From JBLHGN01 sp047616325 (GTDB taxonomy: Bacteria > Pseudomonadota > Gammaproteobacteria > Pseudomonadales > Cellvibrionaceae), in assembly GCA_047616325.1 (NCBI GenBank), contig JBLHGN010000108.1, positions 1 through 11,005 of the forward strand: DNA of 11,005 bases, written 5' to 3'. The number at the start of each line of letters is the position of its first letter. Position 1 is the stretch's first letter. Made by a program: the position numbers and the translations under genes. Shown here piece by piece: positions 6,845-11,005 of this stretch. The notes below the pieces were generated by a model, which was given only the letters and a program-made list of their open reading frames with translations, was not told the origin of the DNA and made no database searches.

Positions 6845-6860
6845 CCGAGAAGCAGAAGTA

Positions 6861-7691
6861 ATGGCATCACATCACCCAATAAAAGTTATCGCTGTAACTG
6901 GTGGTAAAGGGGGCGTAGGCAAAACAAATTTGTCGGTAAACTTGAGTATTGCCCTGTCGGAAATGCGGCGCAGGGTTGTGCTGATGGACGCCGACTTGGG
7001 CTTGGCGAATGTCGATGTGTTGCTCGGCTTACAGGCCAAATATACCCTTGCCGACGTGCTCGATGGCAGCAAAAGCCTCAGAGATATTTTGCTCAATGGC
7101 CCCTCCGGAATAAAAATAGTGCCAGCATCTTCGGGTATTCAACAAATGGCTGGGCTATCGCCACAAGAACATGCGGGTATTGTGTACGCGTTTAGCGACT
7201 TAGGCGACCAGATGGACGTATTGGTGATTGACACGGCGGCGGGTATTTCTGAAACCGTGGTCAGTTTTGTGCGCGCAGCTCAGGAAGTGATCGTAGTGGT
7301 GTGCGACGAGCCCTCATCTATTACAGATGCTTATGCTTTGATGAAGCTGTTGAATGTGGAATACGGGGTATTTCGCTTCCGCGTGATTGCTAATATGACG
7401 CGAACCACCCAAGAAGGCATAAATTTGTTCAATAAGCTCAATGGCGTATGTGAACGTTTTTTGGATGCCTCGCTGCAATACATCGGCCATGTTCCCTTCG
7501 ACGAAAATGTGCGCAAAGCTGTACAAAAGCGCAAATCGTTGCTGGAATTTGCACCGCGCTGCAAAGCGTCTAGCGCTATAAAAGTTATTGCTCAAAAAAT
7601 TGATGAGTGGCCGGTACAGTCGTCTCCAAGAGGGCATCTTGAATTTTTCTTAGAACGTTTATTGCAAACATCTAAAGTGAGCGGGATGTGA
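6861..7691 (+). CDS. fleN: MinD-like ATPase FleN (FlhG), flagellar number regulator
   Basis: FleN (FlhG) is a ParA/MinD-family ATPase that limits flagellar number; in Pseudomonas it antagonises the sigma-54 activator FleQ and cooperates with FlhF. From the ATG at 6861 it has 276 residues: the deviant Walker A GGKGGVGKT at 14-22, LMDADLGLANVDVLLGL at 41-57, IDTAAGI at 123-129 (Walker B region) and CDEPSSITDAYALMKLL at 148-164. The C-terminal SPRGHLEFFLERLL (255-268) is the likely amphipathic membrane-targeting helix. The frame is open further up to a TTG at 6837, which would add eight residues but has no ribosome site. The ATG fits the family length (about 280) and has GAGAAG 8 nt upstream. 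fliA follows after 10 bp. Confidence 0.95.
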   Translation: MASHHPIKVIAVTGGKGGVGKTNLSVNLSIALSEMRRRVVLMDADLGLANVDVLLGLQAKYTLADVLDGSKSLRDILLNGPSGIKIVPASSGIQQMAGLSPQEHAGIVYAFSDLGDQMDVLVIDTAAGISETVVSFVRAAQEVIVVVCDEPSSITDAYALMKLLNVEYGVFRFRVIANMTRTTQEGINLFNKLNGVCERFLDASLQYIGHVPFDENVRKAVQKRKSLLEFAPRCKASSAIKVIAQKIDEWPVQSSPRGHLEFFLERLLQTSKVSGM

Positions 7692-7701
7692 ACGTAAACT
7701 G

Positions 7702-8448
7702 ATGCATAGGTCTGCGGCAGAGAATCTGATGGTGTACGAAAAATCAAAGAGCAGTGGTCTGGACATCACCGTGGAAGACTATGCGTTTTTGGTGAAGCGT
7801 ATAGCACACCACATGATGGCGAGGATGCCTTCGTTTGTTCAAGTGGATGATCTGATTCAAGCTGGAATGATTGGACTTTTGGAAGCGGCTCAAAAATATG
7901 ATGGTGATAAAGGCGCAAGCTTTGAAACCTACGCCGGCATAAGAATACGCGGCGCTATTATAGATGAAATGCGTCGCGGAGACTGGGCGCCACGGTCAGT
8001 GCACAGAAATAGCCGAAGGGTGGCAGAGGCTATAGGCGTCATAGAGTCGCAGGCCGGCCGCGATGCCAAAGATTTTGAAATTGCCGCGCAAATGGGTATA
8101 AGTCTCGGCGAGTACTATCTAATCGTAAAAGACTCCGCATCAACCCGTTTGTTTAGCTATGAAGAAACATTCGAGGATGACGAAAGTCGTGTAAACCACG
8201 AGCTTGAAAACGAAACCTTTGGCAGGCCTTTTGAAAAAGTGCACCGAGCACATCTTCACAGCGCTTTGGCGCAGGCGATAAACACCCTCCCAGAGCGTGA
8301 AAGATTAGTGCTATCGCTTTACTACGAGCAAGAGATGAACTTAAAAGAAATAGGCTTGGTGCTTGAGGTTTCCGAGTCGAGGGTTAGTCAGATACACAGT
8401 CAAGCGGCAGCCAGATTAAGGACGCGTCTCTCTGATTGGTCTGAATAA
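7702..8448 (+). CDS. fliA: Flagellar sigma factor FliA (sigma-28)
   Basis: FliA directs RNA polymerase to late flagellar and chemotaxis promoters and is held inactive by FlgM until the hook is complete. The 248-residue product has sigma region 2 at about 25-95 (VQVDDLIQAGMIGLLEAA at 47-64, FETYAGIRIRGAIIDEMR at 74-91), the FliA-type link GDWAPRSVHRNSR at 93-105, region 3 to about 150, and region 4 at 190-245 with the helix-turn-helix NLKEIGLVLEVSESRVSQIH (213-232). Length matches the family. The ATG at 7702 has no clear Shine-Dalgarno and lies 10 bp after the fleN stop, which suggests translational coupling. An in-frame ATG at 7729 is the alternative start and would drop nine non-conserved residues. 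It is the last gene before a 402-bp gap. Confidence 0.96.
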   Translation: MHRSAAENLMVYEKSKSSGLDITVEDYAFLVKRIAHHMMARMPSFVQVDDLIQAGMIGLLEAAQKYDGDKGASFETYAGIRIRGAIIDEMRRGDWAPRSVHRNSRRVAEAIGVIESQAGRDAKDFEIAAQMGISLGEYYLIVKDSASTRLFSYEETFEDDESRVNHELENETFGRPFEKVHRAHLHSALAQAINTLPERERLVLSLYYEQEMNLKEIGLVLEVSESRVSQIHSQAAARLRTRLSDWSE

Positions 8449-8479
8449 TGTGTTATTTGCTAATCGCTTACACGCTGCT

Positions 8480-8494
8480 TTCGGTACGACCGAA
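8480..8494 (+). other. Small hairpin downstream of fliA
   Basis: TTCGGT-acg-ACCGAA is a perfect 6-bp inverted repeat with a 3-base loop, 32 bp after the fliA stop. It is not followed by a T-run, so it does not qualify as an intrinsic terminator. It may protect the 3' end of the fliA message or be chance. Confidence 0.35.
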
Positions 8495-8644
8495 TTACCC
8501 CAAATTCCTGTTAAAAGCTAGTCGAGAAAGGAAAACCCATTTTTCTTAAGTCGAAAAGGTTATTTCAACACTTAAAAACTGGATGACTGACAACTAGCGA
8601 CTAGACTAAGTAACTAGAGCTGCATCAAATAGCTGTGTCGAGAT

Positions 8645-8702
8645 GCCTCACTGCTTAATCGGCTTGCGTGTTTGATGTAGAGTCGACCCGAAGCAGTTAG
8701 GC
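8645..8702 (+). other. Long imperfect inverted repeat, possible structured leader
   Basis: GCCTcACTGCTT (8645-8656) pairs with AAGCAGTtAGGC (8691-8702) in 11 of 12 positions. After a 3-nt bulge the stem can continue with CGG (8660-8662) and CCG (8688-8690), leaving a 25-nt loop. A further 7-bp repeat pair, CATCAAA (8623-8629) and TTTGATG (8671-8677), could form a competing fold. It matches no riboswitch I recognise. It could be a structured leader, a small RNA or an operator pair. Confidence 0.35.
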
Positions 8703-8738
8703 GCGAGTGTTACAGCGGGGTATTTTGAGGTTTGCGCT

Positions 8739-8755
8739 AAACAGTTTGTCTGTTT
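8739..8755. promoter_or_regulatory. Operator-like inverted repeat upstream of cheY
   Basis: AAACAG-tttgt-CTGTTT is a perfect 6-bp inverted repeat with 5-bp spacing, about 96 bp before the cheY start. It is followed by GAGA-tg-TCTC (8757-8766) and GATAAATAA. Symmetry and position suit a regulator site near a cheY promoter, but the regulator is unknown. Confidence 0.25.
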
Positions 8756-8840
8756 TGAGATGTCTCGATAAATAACAAATACAGAAAATTTAAGGCTGAA
8801 CCTTGGCCGTATTTCAAACAAACCCGCGCAGCGAAAAATT

Positions 8841-8845
8841 GGAGG
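8841..8845 (+). promoter_or_regulatory. Ribosome binding site that decides the cheY start
   Basis: GGAGG lies 5 nt before a TTG at 8851 and 17 nt before the ATG at 8863. The spacing supports TTG as the start. It gives the N-terminus MDKNMKILIVDD, which is typical of CheY from polarly flagellated gammaproteobacteria. Confidence 0.75.
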
Positions 8846-8850
8846 TTGCA

Positions 8851-9237
8851 TTGGACAAAAACATGAAAATCTTGATCGTTGATGATTTTTCGACCATGCG
8901 TCGTATCATTAAAAATCTGTTGAGAGACCTAGGTTTCACCAACACCCATGAAGCCGATGATGGTTCTACGGCCTTGCCGATATTGAAAAGTGGAGATTTT
9001 GACTTTTTGGTGACGGACTGGAATATGCCCGGCATGTCTGGAATAGACTTGTTGAAAGAGGTGCGTGCCGACGCCAAACTTGCGCCGTTGCCGGTGTTGA
9101 TGGTGACCGCAGAGGCAAAGCGCGATCAGATCATCGAAGCAGCACAGGCGGGCGTAAGTGGCTACGTAGTTAAACCGTTTACGGCGCAGGTGCTTAAAGA
9201 AAAAATCGACAAGATATTTGAGCGGGTCGGTGGATAA
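8851..9237 (+). CDS. cheY: Chemotaxis response regulator CheY
   Basis: CheY carries phosphate from CheA to the flagellar switch (FliM/FliN), changing the direction of rotation. It is a single receiver domain of 128 residues with all expected residues: D11/D12, phosphoacceptor D56 (FLVTDWNMPGMSG), T86 (LMVTAEAKRDQI), Y105 and K108 (GYVVKPFTA). The sequence is very close to CheY of Pseudomonas, Shewanella and Vibrio, so function is not in doubt. Translation most likely begins at TTG 8851. cheZ starts 23 bp downstream. Confidence 0.96.
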   Translation: MDKNMKILIVDDFSTMRRIIKNLLRDLGFTNTHEADDGSTALPILKSGDFDFLVTDWNMPGMSGIDLLKEVRADAKLAPLPVLMVTAEAKRDQIIEAAQAGVSGYVVKPFTAQVLKEKIDKIFERVGG

Positions 9238-9260
9238 CGAATTACTAAGGCGGCCTTTCC

Positions 9261-10052
9261 ATGACATCTCAAGTTCCTTTGCAAGACGACCAAACCTTTG
9301 TCGCTCAACTTCAAGATTGCGCGGCACAATTAGTTGAAAAATTACAGGCTAATAACTACGATGCAGCTTCCGAACTGATTCATAATTTGGTGGAGGCGCG
9401 CAATAATCACATATTTAAATCGGTTGGTCAGCTTACGCGAGGTTTACACAACGCGATTGTTAATTTCCACCTCGACGCCGATATTAATGCAACCCCACCG
9501 GATAACTCTGAAATTCGCGATGCCTCAGATCGCCTAAATTATGTTATTCAACTTACCCAGGCGGCTGCCAATAAGACGATGGACAAGGTAGAAGCTGTAG
9601 CCCCTATAGCGATGAATCTCGGTCAGGAATCGGCCAATTTAAAAGAGGAGTGGCAGCGTTTGCGCCGCCGCGAAATTAGCAAAGAAGAATTTAAAGGCCT
9701 CTATACGCGCATCGATGACTTTCTCGAGCAAATGGGGTCTGGTACTGAGCAGTTAAATCAAAGTTTACAAGACATTATTTTAGAACAGGGCTATCAAGAT
9801 TTAACTGGGCAAGTGCTAAAGAAAGTGATCGGCCTGATTAGTGATGTAGAAAACGAACTCGTGAATCTTATGCGTATTGCAGGCCAGGTTGAAGAGGTAA
9901 CCGGAATGGCCGCAGACCCCAAAAAAGCAAAAGAGGCGAAGCCTGTCAATAAAATAGAAGCAGAGGGCCCTCCAATACATGCGGATAAACGCAATGATGT
10001 TGTTTCTGGGCAAGATGATGTTGACGACCTGCTCTCCAGTTTAGGTTTTTAA
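9261..10052 (+). CDS. cheZ: CheY-P phosphatase CheZ
   Basis: CheZ dephosphorylates CheY-P to end the signal. The product has 263 residues and is nearly all helical: a long coiled hairpin from about 15 to 210, then a polar, low-complexity linker (about 215-250), then the C-terminal CheY-binding peptide DDVDDLLSSLGF (252-263). The catalytic segment GYQDLTGQVLKKV (177-189) holds D180 and Q184, equivalent to D143 and Q147 of E. coli CheZ. The ATG has AAGG about 10 nt upstream. It is longer than the E. coli protein (about 214), mainly at the N-terminus and linker, as in pseudomonads. The stop lies 12 bp before cheA. Confidence 0.95.
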   Translation: MTSQVPLQDDQTFVAQLQDCAAQLVEKLQANNYDAASELIHNLVEARNNHIFKSVGQLTRGLHNAIVNFHLDADINATPPDNSEIRDASDRLNYVIQLTQAAANKTMDKVEAVAPIAMNLGQESANLKEEWQRLRRREISKEEFKGLYTRIDDFLEQMGSGTEQLNQSLQDIILEQGYQDLTGQVLKKVIGLISDVENELVNLMRIAGQVEEVTGMAADPKKAKEAKPVNKIEAEGPPIHADKRNDVVSGQDDVDDLLSSLGF

Positions 10053-10064
10053 GAGGTTAAATGA

Positions 10065-11005
10065 ATGGGATTCGGTGAAGACGAAGAAATTCTTCAAGAT
10101 TTTCTGGTTGAAGCGGGTGAGATCATCGAACTCTTGTCCGAGCAATTGGTGGACTTGGAGCAGAGGCCGGATGATAAAGACCTTCTCAATGCTATATTTA
10201 GGGGCTTTCATACTGTAAAAGGCGGTGCTGGGTTTTTGCAGCTCAACTCTATGGTTGACTGTTGTCACGTCACTGAAAACCTGTTTGATATTTTGCGCAA
10301 CGGTAAACGCACGGTGACCTCTGAGTTAATGGATGTCGTTTTGCAGGCACTCGACACAGTTACAGCGCAATTTAGGGGGATTGCCAATGGCGAACAACCT
10401 GTGGCGGCGTCTGCCGATCTTATCGCCCAGCTTGAACACTTAGTTTCATGCGCCGATATGCAGGAGAATAATAGAGCAGCGGCTTCGGTAAGTGAAGCTA
10501 CGGTAACGGAAGAGATTTCTGCATCTAGCGATGTAAATATTGATATTACCGATGATGAGTTTGAAGGCTTTCTCGATGTCATTAGTGATAATTCAACTGT
10601 TCAAATAGGTGCGTCCGCTCCTGCGGCAAGCGCGGCTAGTGACGATATAACAGATGATGAGTTTGAAGCCCTTTTGGATCAATTGCACGGCTCAGGTAAT
10701 GCGCCTGCAGTAGCGAGTGAAACTGCGACCTCAGCACCTTCTCCCTCGGCGCCTCCTCAATCAGCCGCGCCTGTAACTACAAATAGGACCGGTGCTTCCG
10801 AAGAGGAAATAACCGATACAGAATTTGAAAATTTATTAGACCAATTGCACGGTGCCGGTAAAGCACCGACTACATCTGCAGGCTCTGGCGCAGCGGCAAT
10901 AGGCACCTCAGCGCCTGCTGTACACAAACCAGCGTCTGCTGGTGAGCTCATAACCGATGATGAATTTGAAAACCTTCTCGATCAATTTCATGGCAAGGGT
11001 AACGC
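10065..11005 (+). CDS. cheA: Chemotaxis histidine kinase CheA, N-terminal part (cut by window edge)
   Basis: CheA autophosphorylates in response to receptors and passes phosphate to CheY (and usually CheB). The fragment covers 313 codons and runs off the window. Residues 1-110 are the P1 phosphotransfer domain, with the phosphorylated histidine H49 in FHTVKGGAGFL and the conserved CCHVTENLFDILR (66-78). Residues 111-313 are an Ala/Ser/Pro-rich linker with four copies of an acidic-hydrophobic motif, in place of an obvious P2 domain. Dimerisation, kinase and CheW-like domains would lie beyond the window. GAGG (10053-10056) is 8 nt before the ATG; the nearby ATG at 10061 is closed by a stop after five codons. 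It is in tight series with cheZ. Confidence 0.95.
   Translation, partial: MGFGEDEEILQDFLVEAGEIIELLSEQLVDLEQRPDDKDLLNAIFRGFHTVKGGAGFLQLNSMVDCCHVTENLFDILRNGKRTVTSELMDVVLQALDTVTAQFRGIANGEQPVAASADLIAQLEHLVSCADMQENNRAAASVSEATVTEEISASSDVNIDITDDEFEGFLDVISDNSTVQIGASAPAASAASDDITDDEFEALLDQLHGSGNAPAVASETATSAPSPSAPPQSAAPVTTNRTGASEEEITDTEFENLLDQLHGAGKAPTTSAGSGAAAIGTSAPAVHKPASAGELITDDEFENLLDQFHGKGN
10542..10994 (+). repeat. Four-fold motif repeat in the CheA linker
   Basis: Copies start at CheA residues 160, 194, 248 and 295 (nt 10542, 10644, 10806, 10947). The consensus is (D/E)ITDDEFExLLDQLHGxG. Copy 1 is divergent and lacks the DQLHG end; copies 2-4 are nearly the same at protein level but differ at many synonymous positions. 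They are separated by Ala/Ser/Pro/Thr-rich spacers of varying length, and more copies may lie past the edge. The pattern suggests short binding helices on a flexible tether. Confidence 0.85.

Larger units (their letters stand above)
8449..8850. other. fliA-cheY intergenic region with several inverted repeats
   Basis: These 402 bp contain no believable gene. A frame opens at a TTG at 8803 in phase with cheY, but it has no ribosome site and its extra residues are not typical of CheY. The region holds a weak hairpin after fliA (8480-8494), a cluster of CTAG tetranucleotides (8518-8620), a long inverted repeat (8645-8702) and a symmetric element (8739-8755) followed by a CTCGATAA that partly resembles a sigma-28 -10 box. 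A new promoter for the che genes is expected here, but no full sigma-28, sigma-54 or sigma-70 site was found. Confidence 0.6.

Noticed and set aside
8480..8494. Intrinsic terminator after fliA
   Set aside because: The stem is short and no T-run follows, so I list it only as a hairpin.
8738..8771. Sigma-28 promoter for cheY (TAAA ... CTCGATAA)
   Set aside because: The -10-like part matches 6 of 8, but the TAAA is 22 bases away instead of about 15, so it is not a proper site.
8803..8850. N-terminal extension of CheY from TTG 8803
   Set aside because: No ribosome site, residues are not CheY-like, and a strong GGAGG lies inside it before the better start at 8851.

Overview
The window looks like part of the flagellar and chemotaxis locus of a polarly flagellated gammaproteobacterium. 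The combination flhA-flhF-fleN-fliA-cheY-cheZ-cheA on one strand, with an FlhF/FleN pair and a CheZ, is the arrangement known from Pseudomonas, Marinobacter, Shewanella, Vibrio and the marine Cellvibrionales. The moderate GC content and a TonB-dependent receptor next door would suit a marine Cellvibrionaceae-type organism, but genus is an inference I cannot confirm from the sequence alone.

Left part (1 to about 2422, minus strand): three genes run leftward. The first is a 331-residue response regulator with an enlarged receiver domain and an unnamed C-terminal domain. The second is a 250-residue protein with a histidine-kinase-like H-box helix pair at the N-terminus and a receiver domain at the C-terminus, but no ATPase domain. 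The third is the N-terminus of a TonB-dependent receptor cut by the window edge. A 14-bp tandem repeat array fills the gap between the first two and supplies the stop codon of the 331-residue gene. This signalling pair is the least familiar part of the window.

Middle (2423 to 2931): a 509-bp divergent intergenic region without a convincing gene. It carries a candidate sigma-54 (GG-N10-GC) promoter about 55 bp before flhA, which would fit sigma-54/FleQ-class control of early flagellar genes. No flhB lies immediately upstream of flhA.

Right part (2932 to 11005, plus strand): flhA (export gate), flhF (SRP-type GTPase placing the flagellum at the pole), fleN (MinD-like ATPase limiting flagellar number), fliA (sigma-28), then a 402-bp gap with inverted repeats, then cheY, cheZ and the start of cheA. 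The first four build and count the flagellum and switch on the late genes; the last three form the phosphorelay to the motor. CheA makes CheY-P and CheZ removes the phosphate. The CheA fragment contains four copies of a short acidic-hydrophobic motif in its linker. The cheY start is best read as TTG behind a strong Shine-Dalgarno.
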